Origin: Welwitschia mirabilis | Taxonomy: Eukaryota; Gnetophyta; Gnetopsida; Welwitschiales | Reading direction: 5' to 3' | Length of the DNA: 64,000 nucleotides | Assembly: GCA_051453625.1 (NCBI GenBank) | Contig: JBOZIK010000001.1 | Location: 142,876,825-142,940,824, forward strand | In this document: positions 10,612-25,169 of the stretch, one piece after another | Layout: each line of letters begins with the position of its first letter | Position numbering within the stretch: position 1 is the stretch's first letter | Position numbers and translations under genes: made by a program | The notes under the pieces: model-generated | The model's input: only the letters and a program-made list of their open reading frames with translations | Database searches by the model: none | Told to the model about the DNA's origin: nothing

Positions 10612-12879
10612 CTTTACATGCCCCCTTTAATCATTCATTGTAATCATCCTTTAATAATTAAGTAATATTATGATGATTGGAGTTAATTTAAATAATTGAT
10701 TTATTTTAAATTATGAGAATAGATTTCTTTAGTGTTGTGTTGAGTATCCTTTATTAAAAGACTAATACTTGTATTTAGATGTTATTATAGTTTAAGTAAT
10801 AAAGTTGATTTGTATTCTCTCAATTATTTTTCTTATCTACCTTACATTTTATGTTAGAATCATTTTGATGTGTAGTTATATTGATCTTATCTTTGATATA
10901 ACATAAGGGTTCACTTAGATGATATTAATTTAGTTAATTTAAATAATTTATTACATTAAATATTGCATTTCATAATCATCTAATTACATTTAAATTCATT
11001 GCATATTATTCATTTAATTTCACATTCATTGCATCCATTCATCATTACATTATTATTTCATTTATATGCTTAATTAGATAAAGATAAAACATCCTCTCTT
11101 CTATAAATGAAATATTTTGTATATAATCACTGAATTCCTTACTATTTTATTATATTGGATTTAACTCTATGTACTAGTATTTATTTGCATAAATTAGATA
11201 TTAAAATATTATAGTTTATTGATAAATGGATTTGAAGCTTATGTTATATGATTTACATATACAAAACAAAAAACAAAACATTAAGGATTCCTTTAATAGA
11301 ATAAGGATTTAAAACCTTATAACTAATTTAGTTATTTTCTACTCTTTCTAAGAGGATGCTTTCTTTTGATCATTAATACCTTTAATAAATTGATTCCCCT
11401 ATCTTCCTTTTTTATTTCTACATTTCTTCCTTTCTTTATAAAATTTTTTTCTTTTTACTTTTCTTCTTATTTTTTCCCTCTTTTCTCTTAATTTTGTTCA
11501 TAATCATACCATCTTTAAGAATGTTAGATTAATGATATACCATTGTTGATTTGTTATTCTAATAAATACTTAATGATTCCTTTGTTGTTGGATTTTCATG
11601 GGAATGTCTAGATAACAATAACCTAGTTATTTCCTAAAACTAAAATTTCGCTTGTCTTTAAATAGATATTATCCATGATAAGCTAATTATAACTTCTAAA
11701 AATCATTTTTAAAAGATATTTCACAACATTGTGTCATTTATTCTTGATATTTCTTTTTGCTTCATTTTCACCATTCTAATTCTTGCTACTCTATTATCAT
11801 GCTGTTAATTTTAAGGTATTACAAAATTATTAAGAAGACTAAGGTAATTTAATTTATTTCTGTATTCATTTTATTTCAATACTAAAGACTCATTTAATTT
11901 TATTCTCATAAAATACACATTTCATTTTAAGTTATTATCTCTTTTTTCTTTAATATCATTTCAAACTAGAATGTAATTTCAGTTTATAATCAATAAGAGT
12001 ACATATTTAAGACTTGAAGAGGGTATGTATCTAGGACTCGGATCTTGACTAGGTTTAATCTCTATCCCAGCTTACTTATTAGTTATTTTTCTTATTTACC
12101 TTCTTTTTTATTATACTTCTTCTTAGTCATTAACAAAATTTATAAATGATTGTAGGATACTTATACTTCTTATTATTGATGAACTTGATGTATAAATAAT
12201 GCTATTATATAGTTAACATTCTTATGATAATGTACAAGTTGGTTTATCATACAACATAAAAAAATAATCATAGTAATAAAACATCCAATTCTTCTTTTAA
12301 TTTCTCTCTATATGTTTATTATATGATTTAATATAAAGTATGTGTACATGAAATTTGAGTATTTTAAGGTTGCATTTACTTTAAGAACTACATTTGTTAG
12401 TATAGGTGGCTCTTTTTTGGTTTTTGAATATGCATTAATTATTTTCAATAATCACAAAGACATTTTAAGATTAACCACAATGTTTTTTCTGGTTATTAAA
12501 CTGTTTTAAAAGATATTTATGCTATTTTAATTAATAAAAAATCATTTTTACAATTATAATAATCATTATATAACTTCTTATATAAAACATGATGCTCCAA
12601 CCTATGGATGTTCTTTATAATTAAGTCTTAATATACTTCTTCATGTGGTAATTTATACCCATTAACATTAACTCCTATCACTTATTTTGTTTATATAACT
12701 AGATGCCTCTGTACAAGTCCATACAATGCTATTTCATTTATCTTCTTATAATTTCATGTTTCAAGTATGCATGCCACAAGTCTAAAGATTTATTCTTTTA
12801 GATTTTCTCATCATATGTCTCTTATATTACTACCACATACATGGATTTAATTTTGATTATCTCTTGAAAGCATGATAGT
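10612..12879. other. AT-rich non-coding sequence
   Basis: No domain seen on either strand. Low-complexity patches are a CATT-rich stretch near 10970-11060 and a pyrimidine-rich stretch near 11390-11490. Confidence 0.4.
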
Positions 12880-13900
12880 AAAATATTATTCACTTATTAA
12901 TTAAACCTATAATCATAGTATAGGGTTTAATTCAAATGACATAAACTAGTAAATAAACAAAGGAGTATTTAAAGAATAATTCATTTGAAAAGAAAAGCAC
13001 AATACTATTTTTGGTATTTTCAATAACTAAAGAAGAATTTATTAATGTAAATGATGAAACAGAATGTAATGTAGTGGAAGTGTGCATGAAATAAAATAGA
13101 AATGAATTATCCTAAGTTTAATTAATTGATTAATTTACAAGCATTTTATTACCTAACTTAGCCCTTATAATCTAATGAAAATTAGATTCAAACTAGAATA
13201 CTATTAAATTCACATTAATGTAAATCATAAGAAAGATAGAGGAAGATAACATAAGAAAAATCACACTTGATTTTATTATCAATTACAGTTAAAATATATC
13301 CACTTACAAATAGTAGTTCTTTAATGAATAAAACATAGTCCAACATCAAGTAGAACATATTTCACAATAAGATGGATTACTTACTCACATTTCTCTATTA
13401 TTATAAGTAAAGATAATGTCAATAAGATGAAGAAATGAGATGCCTAAAGATATTTTTATAGTTTGTTATAGGTGGTAGGGAGAAAGTTATAGCTGTTACA
13501 GTATTGTAACCAATGAGGGATGGTTATAGTATAAATTTAGTAATAGATGAAATTATTATTCATTAGTTATAGAACATTGTCCATGTAGGCTCCATTTGAA
13601 TGAGCTAGAACATAAGGTACCTCATTTTCCATATTTAACTATATACTAATACCTTATCTTGTTAACCTCTTTAGGTCTTACCAAAATGTAGTTATTGCCT
13701 TTCTTCATCAAAATGATTACGAGATGGACAAAGGTATCATGTTAAACTCCTCAAATATTCTCAAAATATGGTCATCTCTTATCTTTTTGTAGATGACTAG
13801 AGGATTGATGAAGGTCTAAAATATACTATTTAACCCTTAAATATCCCTTATTTAATCATCAAAGTAAGTTTGTAGCTTTCCTTTATCAAGAAAATCTCTA
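12880..13900 (-). repeat. Possible diverged Athila-type LTR
   Basis: The order of weak landmarks resembles the G1 LTR at 36489-37936 read on the plus strand: an AAGTAATAAAT-like start, an AATGTAATGTA block followed by GAAATGAA-type words, a TTACAATTA-type block before a CAACATCAAG word, and a GATATTTTTATAG word matching GGTATTTATAG. Similarity is low and gapped, so this is only a suggestion. Confidence 0.25.
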
Positions 13901-16900
13901 AGAAATCCCTAATGATTATGTCAATTCTAATAATTAATGTGAAAGTAATGGCTTGAAATCTTGTAATGTTATTGAACTTTGTTATCATTTCATCAATTAG
14001 TTATTAAATATCTACCACTTAAAATAATTAATGAATCATGCTCATAAAATCATTTAGAAAGCATAAAAAAATTTAGAAATTTATTTTCTTTTAATTATTT
14101 ACAACTTGAATTATATTTTGTTATTATTTCACTAAAATCTTATGACATGTACCTAAAACATGCTCTAAGGAAAATGTTAAATATGACTAATTTGATCTTA
14201 TAAGGCTCCACTTAGTATTTATTAGTCCCTGAAAAAGTAAGTGAATGATAAGTAGTAAGCTAAGTTGACAAAATAAATTATAGATTAAGAAAAAAAAATA
14301 AATTTTAGTAGTTTATCATGTGGGTTCCTATCTTAAACTAAGTAAAGAACCTATTTAATAATTAATTTGTATTTAAAATAACTTTTTCTTTGATATTCTC
14401 ATGCATATGATAAGGTTGATGATCATTCTAAATGCTTGAAGTATAATAAAATGTAATTTGGACATGAAATACATAAATATTCATCTAAAATAACTACTAA
14501 AAGAGAAAAAATTAAATCATAATGAGTTTTCCTACATTGGCTTCCTACTACACATTTTTCAAGTATGTGATTAGAAAAAGACAATAATGCTAAAGTAAAA
14601 GAAATGAGAGAACTGACATAAAATTAAAATTTTATTATATTTATATACATAAAATAAAAATTAATTCTTTAAGAATAAAAGTAATAAAATGTATATAAGA
14701 TAATAACACCAATATAACTAGAATCTCATTATCAAAGATATAAGCCTCAATCATGATGTGGTGAAATCCTAAACTACATGCCTTTGTCTTCTGGTGATAG
14801 CAAAATTTTTATAGTCTATGAAATAAAACATGAAAAATTATAAAAATCATATACCATTAAGTTAAACATGTGTAATAAATATAAAAAATATGCCATTAAA
14901 TTGCAAAAGTGTACTTCTAAAGTAAAATTTTTTCTTAAAGTAAATTCATTACTAGAAATTCATTTGTAAAGGAAAAATAGCCCCTAGTCCCCTAAAGTAT
15001 CTTGTATAAAAACAAATAAATAATTAGGAGATAAAGGATTTCAATATGCTATTTATTCTAGTCATTCATTCAATTCATTTAGATAAAGACCCTATGAATA
15101 ATTGGTTATATCATCCACCTATTTTACCTAAATGAATCATGTGGATGAGATTTATTATCACTTAGAATGAAGTGATAGAGGTTTGATTAGAAAAAATTTA
15201 GATTATAAGACTAAAATATCTATAATGATGTTTCAAATGCTTATAGGAGGAAGTAAGTGAAATGATTAGAAAACAGAGACATTGTAGTAGCACATGAGAA
15301 TAAGGCATATGAAAATGATGAAAAGTATCTTGAAGATATTACTAAGATTGAAAAGTTAGTTCCAAAAAAATTCAAAGATGTATAAAAGAAAATAGGCTAT
15401 CTAAAACAAGGTGAAGCCTAGTTGTTATAAAATAAGAACATAAACATGAAAGATAAAATAGAGAAAAAAAGAATAATAGTATAATTAAGGAGCACATTTA
15501 GGATGAGATGGAACATTGAATTATTATGGAATTAATGGCTAATGATGAAAACAACAAAATGATTAAGAAAAATCAATGGTACTTATTATCATGTAAGAAG
15601 TGATATTTTTCTTGAGTAATTAAGGATAATTAACTATGATCAAGTTATTAATTTTATGAATTTACATATTAATATTGAAAAATTCTATTAAAATCTTAAT
15701 TTACTAATATTGACCTTTACATTATAATTAATTTATCATTTTCATGGTTTTAACATGCTAAGGAATCTCTTTACAGAATCTAAGAGGATATGTATTTAGA
15801 ATGCCAATGATATAAGTGGATCCTAATGTTAGCAATAAACATCTTACAAATTCAACATTTAAACTGACATTCTAAGATTTTCTTCTATTGCTAAATTAAT
15901 TAAATCTATTGGTGCCTTGAATTTATGAGATTGATCTTTATGAAAATTTATAGAATGCTAACCATAAAACTAGTTTTTAATGTATAGAAGGCCATCATAG
16001 CCTTACTTTTTTTGTTAATGTAAGCTGATTTCTAAACATTATTAAGAGAGCACCTATGATCTCTTTTACTTAAGTTTTTTAAATTAGAAATGAACTATTT
16101 ATTAGAGGTTAGCATGATATCTCAAGATTTAATTTCAATATTTTTTAAATGTATCTCTATTCTTTTTATGCAATAAAGACTAGAGTTTCATTAATTTAAT
16201 TTCTTGATTTCAATTATACATATTCTTCACATTCGTAATAATTGACGTGGATTGAAGTATTTGTTAAGGATTTATGTACTTTTGAGTTATTTTCTAAGAG
16301 TCAATCTTAGCCCATAATTTCTATCTTTTGATGCTCATTAGGATTTATCCCCTACTTTTCATGTTTTTAAAGTTAGTTAGAAGAGCTAAGATGAACTAGA
16401 ATCTATACTAACACTAATATGATAAAGATATTATGTCAATATTCTTGAGCTTTATTGGATGCTTAATAGAATTGCTCTGAAATATTTTTAAAAGAGATCT
16501 ATTTTCATTGAATATTTTAATCATTGTTATTATGTTCATGCTAGACCTTAAGGCTATGCCTCATCTTTAGCTTAGTTTACTTGTAATAACAGACTTTTAT
16601 TTAAAATTTGTAATATGTAATCACTTTATAATAGTTGAAAATAAAGTATTGTATAAAGATTTATTATTTTTACTATATTTATCTCTTGAAAAGTATGACA
16701 CTAGACCTATACTTCAAATGTAAGTTCTAGTTGATTCATGAAAGTTAGATTTTGATTTTCCTAGATTAATACCATATGATGAACTCTCAAATTTGTAATA
16801 TTTATAAAGGTACAAAGCATAGCAAAAGATTTACCATAATAGTATTTAGCACTATTGTTAAGAATAATGTCATTGTAGCTATAGTGGAGCATTTGTAGCC

Positions 16901-17989
16901 ATTTTCATTTTTCTCTTTTCCTTTTATTTGCTTTTAAGCTACTCCTTTTCAATTTTTTCTTTATTTTTCTATTTATAATAAATTTATTAGTCCTCTTGTA
17001 GTGGAATATAAAATATTTCTTTTTTCTTTTTATCTTTTTATATATTACTCTATTTTAGTACCCCTTTTTTCCTTTAGAAATTTACATTTAAAAAATTTCC
17101 TTTTTGGTGCTTTATGATTTAGAAATCTACTTTCTATTATTTTAGTCATTTTCTATTTTTCTTCCTTTTTATTTTACATTATAGTACATCTCTAGTAAGA
17201 GGTCCATGTTTGGTGGAATCTAAATTACTCATCTTTTATTTTCTTGTAAGTTTTATTTAGCTATAATATTTTTAAAAATTATGATGTTAATTTTTGCATA
17301 AGGAAAACATATTTGTATAGGTTTTTATTATTTTTTTTCTTATTTCTTATTGCTTCTTTATTTTCCTCCTTTTATAGGTTTTGAAGATACTAAAGAGATT
17401 AAACATCTCCTATTTTTCTTTCTAATTCAATTAGTTTCATTTAGGAATTCAAATTTCCAATACTACATTTTGATTTTTCTAAATTTAATTACATTTAGTT
17501 TTATTTTATGGTTTTTATATTTTATTTTACATATCCTTATCCCTGTCATATTTTTTCATTTATCTACCACTGCAAGATTTCTAATTTCTCCTCTTTTTCA
17601 TGTCATTACTTTTTAATGATATTTTGCTCAAAAACATTCATAATGCCATAAGCAATTCTAACATACTTTTCTAAAATTAGGACTTCAATATTTATGAATC
17701 TTAACTTTTAATTTAATTTTTTTTGACTTCTGATACACTTTATTAATCATGATCTTTTAGAATCTTATACAAACTTGTAATGTAGATATGATAGTGGACT
17801 TTATCAACCCTAGTCTAGTCTAAACATGGACCTTAATACTAAATATAGAAGTAAAAATATTTCTAGAATTAGATCAAGATATAAACTATAAGAAGATTCT
17901 AATGACATTAATCACAGTGATAAAGCATATTAATTTCAATCCAAATTTTAACTACATTTCTATTTTAAATAATAATTTAGATAAATATT
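13901..17989. other. AT-rich sequence upstream of gypsy copy G3, no clear gene
   Basis: No recognisable domain. Around 15280-15480 one frame is rich in Lys and Glu (ENKAYENDEKYLEDITKIEK) and helical-looking but is cut by stops; I cannot assign it. 16900-17620 is pyrimidine-rich low complexity, which creates a spurious hydrophobic frame at 17350-17616. The 5' LTR and primer site of G3 should lie here but I could not find them. Confidence 0.4.
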
Positions 17990-18099
17990 AAAAGATATTT
18001 ATAATTCCAATGTCTAGGCTCTCTTTCATGTATCATTTAATCTCCACTTACTTATAGAGGAGAATTTAAACTAGTCACAATTTAAATTTTACCTCATTT

Positions 18100-18870
18100 C
18101 TATAGTTTAGAGTCTTGTGATACTTAACTACACTATAAGGAGTTTGAATGTGCTTTTTCCATCATTTTCCAAAATTCCAACACTTTAGATTCACTTAGAT
18201 TGGTATTATTCCCTTTATTCCTTAATAAAAAACTAAAATATTAATTTTTTACTTTAAAATTTATCTATTTTACAACTTGGATTGAATTAAATAAAGATTT
18301 TATCAAAAAAAGGATTTTCCCATGTCATAAAAATAATGCCCTAAGAAAGAAATTATGAATGTCCAATGAGAAGATAATGAAATATTCTCCTAAACACTAA
18401 AAAGGTTAAAAGACCTACTTCTTAAATTTTCTTAACATTGTTTTTAATACGGAATAATCATTAGCTTATTTTATGAAGGACTTTCCTTAATCCATAGACA
18501 ACTCATGGAAATGATATGTAGAGGAAGCTTCTTAGAAATTGAAAGGGATGAAGGGGAAGACTTTTTAGAGATCATTTCTAAACGTTTAAAGAATTGAGAA
18601 AATTATAGCAAGCCTTTAGTATTTTATTATTCTAATATATTCCCTATATTCTTTAAGATTTCTAAAAATTATAGGACCAACAACAAGTTGGATGAAATTT
18701 TTAAGAAGTTAGAATTTCCTAGTACTCATCCTAAGTCCATGATTACTATGACCAAATTGTTAATCTTCATATATATTTCCATGAAAACATATACTACCCA
18801 TTCATACCTATGTTTCATTATGTATTTAAAGAGTAAGTAAATTTTGCAAGATAAAATTAACAAAATCAAA
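18100..18870 (+). pseudogene. Gag (Retrotrans_gag domain) of G3, decayed
   Basis: Gag forms the virus-like particle. Near 18190 RLVLFPLFLNKKLKY corresponds to the RLFPFSLRDKAKxWL block, TTWIELNKDFIKK to TTWDELxxxFLxK, and FYEGLSLIHRQLMEMICRGS (about 18470-18530) to the FYNGLxxxxRxLVDxxxGGS block, followed by FLEIISKRLKN. Several frame changes separate these blocks. No zinc knuckle was found downstream. Confidence 0.8.
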
Positions 18871-19629
18871 GAGTAAAAAATTCTTACTTTAATATATACA
18901 ATCCTAGATGGAGAAATCATCCAAATTTTTTAGAAAGATAGAACAACAGTAACAACGAAGCATCTATAATCTAATTTAGGAATTCATACCCTTCTTCATT
19001 ATGTAATTCCTATCCTTCATTTTTCGCTAGCTAATCTTCATTATCACATTTTTTAGAAGATAAATTTAAGAATTTTATGAATTTAAAAATTAAAATTAAT
19101 AGTTAAAAATGAGAAATCAATTAACAAATTTTATCCTAACTTTAAATTCTTGAGTAAAATATTCAAAATTGTAATCAAACTACTACCCCCAATCTATTCA
19201 CACTTAATCAAAGATAAAAGGATAAACTTCACATAACCCATGATTCTAATTCTAGTGATATCAAGAATTTTTGAAGGGTAGAGGAGACTTCAATTATAGA
19301 AAATAATATTGTACATATTAGAAGTAGAAAGGAGATTAGTGAGAAGTTAAAGAAAGATTAAATACATGAGAATAAAATTCTATCTAAGCCTAGTGATGTA
19401 AAGAAGTAAGTGGAGGAAAAACTTAAATAGCACATCCCATCCTATAAATAATCCTATGAATAATTTAGAATAGTTAGTTGAGAAAATAAACAGCAAGAGG
19501 TTCTTAACATTTCAAATAGGTGAAGATCAACATTGCTCTCTAAAACGTTGTTAATAAAGTTCTTTTATATGCTAAATTTCTTATGGAATTATGTACCATT
19601 ATGAAAGGATGAATGTAGGGAATAAAGAA

Positions 19630-20100
19630 TTTCTAGCTTAACAAAATAATGCCATCATATAAAACCAATTTTATCAAACATAAAAATCTTGAATATTCAA
19701 GTGTAGACATACTCATTAAAAGTACAAATATTAATTAAGCTTTATTAGATCTTAGAGATAGCATTAACTAGTTTTCCTATTGCACATATAAAGAGCTTAG
19801 CTTAAAAGGAATAAATAATAGAAAATCTAATTATAATTGATTAATAATTCTTTGAAAATACCTTTAGGAGTCGTTGATGATATCATAGTGAGGATGGAAA
19901 ATTATTATTTACTTATGAAATTTATAGCATTAGAGATGAAGAGTACACTCAACCATTTATTTTCTATAATCTTAGGAAGATCTTATCTTACAATCTCTAG
20001 TGCCATTATCAACTATAAAAATGGTTTTATGATAATTTCCTTTGGAAATATGATAGTTCATTCAAATGTGTTTCATGTTATAAAGTAATCTTAATAAGAT
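19630..20100 (+). pseudogene. Retropepsin-like protease of G3, partly open
   Basis: The aspartic protease cleaves the polyprotein. QALLDLRDSIN is the active-site block (family LLDLGASVN); the catalytic Asp is kept at 19748-19750 but the following Gly-Ala is Arg-Asp. YKELSL follows. The frame 19837-20088 is open over the C-terminal half: KIPLGVVDDIIVRMENYY, IILGRSYL and FGNMIVHSNVFHV match the conserved IPRGIVEDVLVKVDKF, ILGRPFL and FGNMTLELNIF blocks. Excellent family match. Confidence 0.88.
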
Positions 20101-20399
20101 AATGGAATCAAGCACACACACATTATAGAAAGTGAAATTCTTGATCTTGAATCATCCTTAAATACCTAAAACATTTTCACTCTTACTTTTCCTTTGGAAT
20201 ATGGTTTAAGAATGATATTGTAAAAAACCTCTTTCTCTGAGCTTTAAGTACTTTTAGATGATCTTATATATTAATTTTTATATAACACTTCAAATTTTTT
20301 AATGGTCATTACTCCATATTATTCTTATCCCAAGAAAAGGCTTTGTTATATCTATTAAAAAATCACAAATAAGCCTTAGGATGAATTATTCTAGATATT

Positions 20400-21320
20400 A
20401 GATGTATAGATCCTAACATATGCATGCTCCACATTTACCTATAATAAAATGTTAAACCAACCATTGATCCATAAGAAATACTTAATCCAACTTACAATAG
20501 GTAACCAAAAATGAATTCACTATGCTCTTAGATAATGGTATGATCTATCAAATATCTAGTATCAAATAAGTGTGTTCAACTTAAATGGTTACTAAGAAAT
20601 TAAAAATTACTATAGTACCTAACGTTAAAAAAAGATCATTTCTACTAGATTCACTATAATATGGAAAATGTACATTGACTATAGATAATTGAATAATATT
20701 ACCAAGAAATACCATTTTCCTCTTCTATCTTCTAATTAAATCCCTGAATAAGATGCTAGCCATTTCTTCTTTAGATTTTTACAAGAATACTCTAGCTACA
20801 AATAAATAGATATTACACCTATAGATTAATAGAAAATAACCCTTACTTATCCTTACATTACTTTTTCATATACATGCACATCACTTAAAGTTTATAAAGC
20901 TCTAGCCACTTTTTGAAGTTGTATGCTTCGCATATTTTTTAATAATTTAAATTCTTATATAGAGATCTTCATGAATGACTTCTTAATATAGGGTAATTAT
21001 TATGAAAATTATCATCATAATCTTAAACTTATTCTCTTAGAATGTATAAAAATATCCTATTTTAAATTAGGAAAATTAACACGTCATGGTTAATAAGGGA
21101 ATTCTCTTTAAATATATAACCTCTAAGGATTACATCTAAGTAGGTCTAGGTAAAATTTCCTTTATTTGTTATCATTTTTTTTATAAAGAGTTAAATATGT
21201 AAGATCTTTCTTTGGTTATACTAGTAATTAAAGGATATTCATTTCAAAATTTAACAAAATATCAAAAAATCTATGTAATTTACTCAATAAGGATATGATT
21301 TTGACTACATACATATATGT
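20400..21320 (+). pseudogene. Reverse transcriptase of G3, decayed
   Basis: Blocks in order: KNEFTMLLDNGMIYQIS (family KKEILKLLDAGVIYPIS), YIDYR and LNNITKKYHFPL near 20670-20720 (family CIDYRKLNxxTRKDHFPL), then the catalytic block FMND at 20968-20979 where FMDD is expected, a change of the first Asp. VMVNKGILF follows, matching the HFMVxxGIVLGH block. Multiple stops. Confidence 0.82.
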
Positions 21321-21800
21321 GAATAATCTTTTAAGGAGCATAAGTTGAATTTTATCACTGCACCCATCATTTAGTCCTCAAATTAGTTCTTATATTTTGA
21401 GATTATATGTGATGCTAGTGACAATGCTATTTATGCAATTTTAGAATAAAGATAAAAAATTAAACCTACTATGATTTACTACGTACGCAAAGTCTTGGTT
21501 GATACATAAATTAACTTTATAGTCACTAAAAAATAACTCCTTATAATAGTATTTAATTTAGAAACATTTAGATAATATATTCTTAGATCTAAGGTAATCA
21601 TTTACATAGTTCACTCAATTCTTAGATATCTTTTTACTAAAAATGATTATACCTAAACTTATTAAATGGATTTTACTCTTGCAAGAGTTTTTCGACATTA
21701 AAAACAAGAAATAATTTAATAACTTTATTATTAATCATATTTATAGACTCATCGAATAATTTTTGTATGACTCTAATATATCAATGATTCTTTCCTAAAT
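21320..21800 (+). pseudogene. RNase H of G3, decayed
   Basis: The LCDASD-like block around 21410 is only faint. The end is clear: PKLIKWILLLQEF near 21650, then a decayed copy of the VADHLSRLE block near 21740 (NHIYRLIE). Confidence 0.7.
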
Positions 21801-21919
21801 GAAAACACTTTCTCTCTTTTTAAAATTCCAAGTTTACTACTATTGGTAATTATTTAGTTTGTAATATCATGCCTTATCATTAGTCCTCTTATGATAAGTG
21901 AAAATTCTTGAAGATGAAT

Positions 21920-22949
21920 TTCATAATGAGATTCATGATGTACTTTAATTTTGTCATTCTTGAACATTATTGGCCCTTAATATTTACATACTCTTATCTT
22001 TATTCTAAATAATGTAAAAAATATCAAGATCTTAGGATTCTTAACCAAAGGAACATGATGGTTTTAAATATAGTTCTTGTTATAAAGCCATTTAATGTAT
22101 GAATAATACATTTTTAAGGTTCTTATTATTCCTTCAATAGATATCAATACATTTTATTTTGTGTAGACAATATTAGTAAATGGGTGCAAGCTTGTGATTC
22201 TAGAAATAATGTTGTCCAATTCATAGTGAAATTTTATTAAGAATATATCTTATCTAGATTCATTTTGTCTTAGAGTCCTCATTAATAATGGTTAAATAAA
22301 TTTTTATAAAAAGTTTGTACTAAGTTTCTTATCAAGTATAATCTCTCATAAAGTTACTACATCTTATCACTCTCAAACCAGTGATTAACTTGAAGTTTCT
22401 AAGAGAAAGACTAGGAACATCTTATAAAAAGTTATAAGTTTAACTAGAACATATTAGTTAAGAAAACGCAATAGTCTTATATGAGCTTATATAAATACTT
22501 ACAAGACATCATTATAAATGTTATCCTTTAGATTAGTATATGGCAAAGATTGTCATCTCCCTATTGAACTTAAGCATAAGACCTATTAGGTCATTAAGCA
22601 TTTGAATTTAGACCTTGACATGATATGTATCCATAGAAATATCTAACTTAATGAGTTTGAAGAAATTAGAAATGATTCTTATGAAAAAATGAAAAATAAT
22701 AAAGAAAATGTTAATAAGATTTATGATTAACATATCTTTAGGAGAACATTTCATGAAGGATATTTAGTACTATTCTACAACTCAATATTTCATTTATTTT
22801 TTAGAACTCTAGATGGTGAGGATCATATATGGTTAAATAGGTTTCTTCAAATGGATTATTTTTTATAGAAATTCTAAAAACTAATCTTCAATTCAAATTC
22901 AATGGTCATTACTTCAAACCATTCCATACGCTTCTTCCATCTTTGTAAG
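21920..22949 (+). pseudogene. Integrase of G3, decayed
   Basis: A weak zinc-binding region is followed by the core: NFIKNISYLDSF (family FLKxNIFxRFG), HKVTTSYHSQTSD with LEVSKRKTRNIL (family HRxATPYHPQTxGQxEVSNREIKxIL, catalytic Glu kept), then FRLVYGKDCHLPIELKHKTY near 22520-22590 and LNEFEEIRNDSYEKMK near 22650. The end is VLFYNS and the C-terminal NGHYFKPF. This Athila/Tat-type C-terminal part is very well preserved in residue pattern although stops are present. Confidence 0.87.
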
Positions 22950-25169
22950 AGTTTATGACATTCAATAACCTTAGTTAATGGCCTTTTCTAAAATTCCATT
23001 AATAAAATGATATTTTCCATCTTAAATATTTATAATAATTTTCTAATTTCTAGAGTTTAATAAAAATTCATTTGAAATTTTGAATTCTTTATTAAATCTT
23101 ACATTCATTTGAACTTTCTAATTTTGTAAATATTAAAGAAAAAGATGGTTTTATTCTTTTATGATGTAATTCATTTTATGACATTCAATAGGATAAGAAT
23201 TTTTTTTCTCAAGTAGGATAATAAGTTTATGACCCTTTCATGTACTTGTTTAAGTAGGGTAATGTGTATTATTTCATGAAATTATTATTATTGGGGTTAG
23301 TTAATTACATCGAGGTTGTGAATTCCTACTCACATTATAACTCTAATGATTCATTTTTAATACATTAAACTATATTAGAGCTACAAATGCATACTAGTAA
23401 TGCAACACTGAATTCTTCATAGATCACATGTTAAATTTATTAGAAGAAAGTTTCACAACACTAAATGCTTAACATAACCCAATGTCTTAAATGGTTACTC
23501 ATGGAGGGAGAAGGGAACTAGAATAAGATAGAATTATAGAAATGTTTTAATGTAATTACTTTAGCAAATTATAACTTGATATTCTTTTCATACTTCTGAT
23601 TATGTAAAATTACATATTAATGGTTTTCTTTGTTTTGAAAAGAGATCAACTCAAAAACTATAAAACTAAAGTTATAACATTAATTGTTATTTCATTATTA
23701 TCATTTACTCATAGAAAGCATGATAGGTTTAGAATTCTATTTTTCACCATACATTTTCCATTTTCATGCATTATTTGAAGATATATAATGTCATATTTTC
23801 CTTTAAAAAAAGCACACATGTATTTTCTAGGACATAAATTCCCTATTCAAGACTTGATCTAGGCCAAATCAAAGTCAACCATTAATGAAACTCACTTATT
23901 TAATAGTTAATATTTCATGATGTTTCTACATAAATTTAGCTTTAGAATTCCCAACACATCTTATACACCTACTTTTTCACCTTGTCTCTTTATCTCAAGA
24001 TTATCTGCATAACATCACTAGCATTGTTGCTTTCTATAACTAGTGCCATTATTCAATTTCATATTTTCCATTTTATGTTTTATACATGAATTATTTACAA
24101 AGATTTATATTAGCTCACCTTATTAGTATGACTATTTTCATTTCAAAAGTGTATTTTTTCCATTTTTTATTCATTTTCATTTCATATTTTGTTTCTAATA
24201 ATATCATCCTCTTCTCTTCTCATTTTTCTTCATCTTTCTACCCTTCTTCTTTTGTTCATTTATATCATTTGTAGACCACCATAAGAAGGACATAAGATAC
24301 CTTTATTAAAGAGCCATTTTCTCTTATTTTCTTCTCTCTATACCTTTTTCTATTTTGTTAGAATTAAAGATTAAAATTGGAACTACTTATTAAATAAGAA
24401 ACATCTTTATTACTTTGAAAAGGAGGTTTTAGAGCTCCATAAAAATTCCACTTTGAATGATAAAGATCCTTGGATAATTCACTCTTCTATTTAGTTTACT
24501 TATTTGATTTAATTACAGGTGATGTAGAACTATTTTTAGAGTAGATTATCATGATAATTTATTCTTTTTGCTTACAATATTTCTTAGTTAGTGTTATAAA
24601 TATTTGAATTTTGAGTATTCTACTAATAGAGAGGATTATCTACCTTGTCAATATATTTATAAAATTAATTATCCTTATTTAGATTTGTTAATCATAATAT
24701 TTTATCTACTAATTATGTAAACAATGCCTATAATAATCATTTGAATATGATTAGAATTATTTAGGATAGCCAACCTTTTAACATGTCAAAATGCTTATGT
24801 GGAAATATTACTAATTATATAGTTAATAAAATAAAATTACCTGTTTTATGCCTTACATATTATTTATTTTATAATGCTCTCATATCCTTGATTGTGTAAA
24901 ATTAGGATAGATCATACATAGAGATCATCATGCCTTGAAAGATAACCCAACTTAATAAGTACAAAAATAAAGATTAGATCCTAATAAAATCATAAGAATC
25001 ATAAGAAGTAAAATACCAAGAACAAGCACCCCAATATCATTCTGATCCTTCTTTTCCTTATTCTTCATCTATAACTCAAAGTAAGGGCAAAGAACTTATG
25101 AAAGGATTATCACATGTAGAGATTATTATCATCTTTTTCATTAGGTAGAGATTCTTATTACATGACTAA
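22950..25169. other. AT-rich sequence after G3, no clear gene
   Basis: The 3' part and LTR of G3 are expected here but no boundary was found. 24120-24270 is pyrimidine-rich and gives a spurious frame. At 25020-25130 a short frame reads QEQAPQYHSDPSFPYSSS; I cannot assign it. Confidence 0.35.

Larger units (their letters stand above)
17990..22949 (+). mobile_element. Athila/Tat-like Ty3/gypsy retrotransposon copy G3 (gag to integrase)
   Basis: Gag, protease, reverse transcriptase, RNase H and integrase follow in the Ty3/gypsy order (integrase last) on the plus strand. Block sequences match the plant Athila/Tat group. No gap interrupts it, making it the cleanest coding copy in the window, but it carries many stops and frame changes. 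The LTRs are not recognised. The C-terminal NGHYFKPFHTLLPSL at 22901-22946, with a stop at 22947-22949, corresponds to the conserved NGQRLKPY-like end of Athila Pol. Confidence 0.85.

Noticed and set aside
17350-17616. Open stretch coding a hydrophobic 88-residue peptide
   Set aside because: It lies in T-rich low-complexity DNA, which yields Phe/Leu/Ile codons by composition; no domain or conserved context.
24086-24274. Open stretch with hydrophobic 62-residue peptide
   Set aside because: Pyrimidine-rich low complexity, same reason as 17350-17616.
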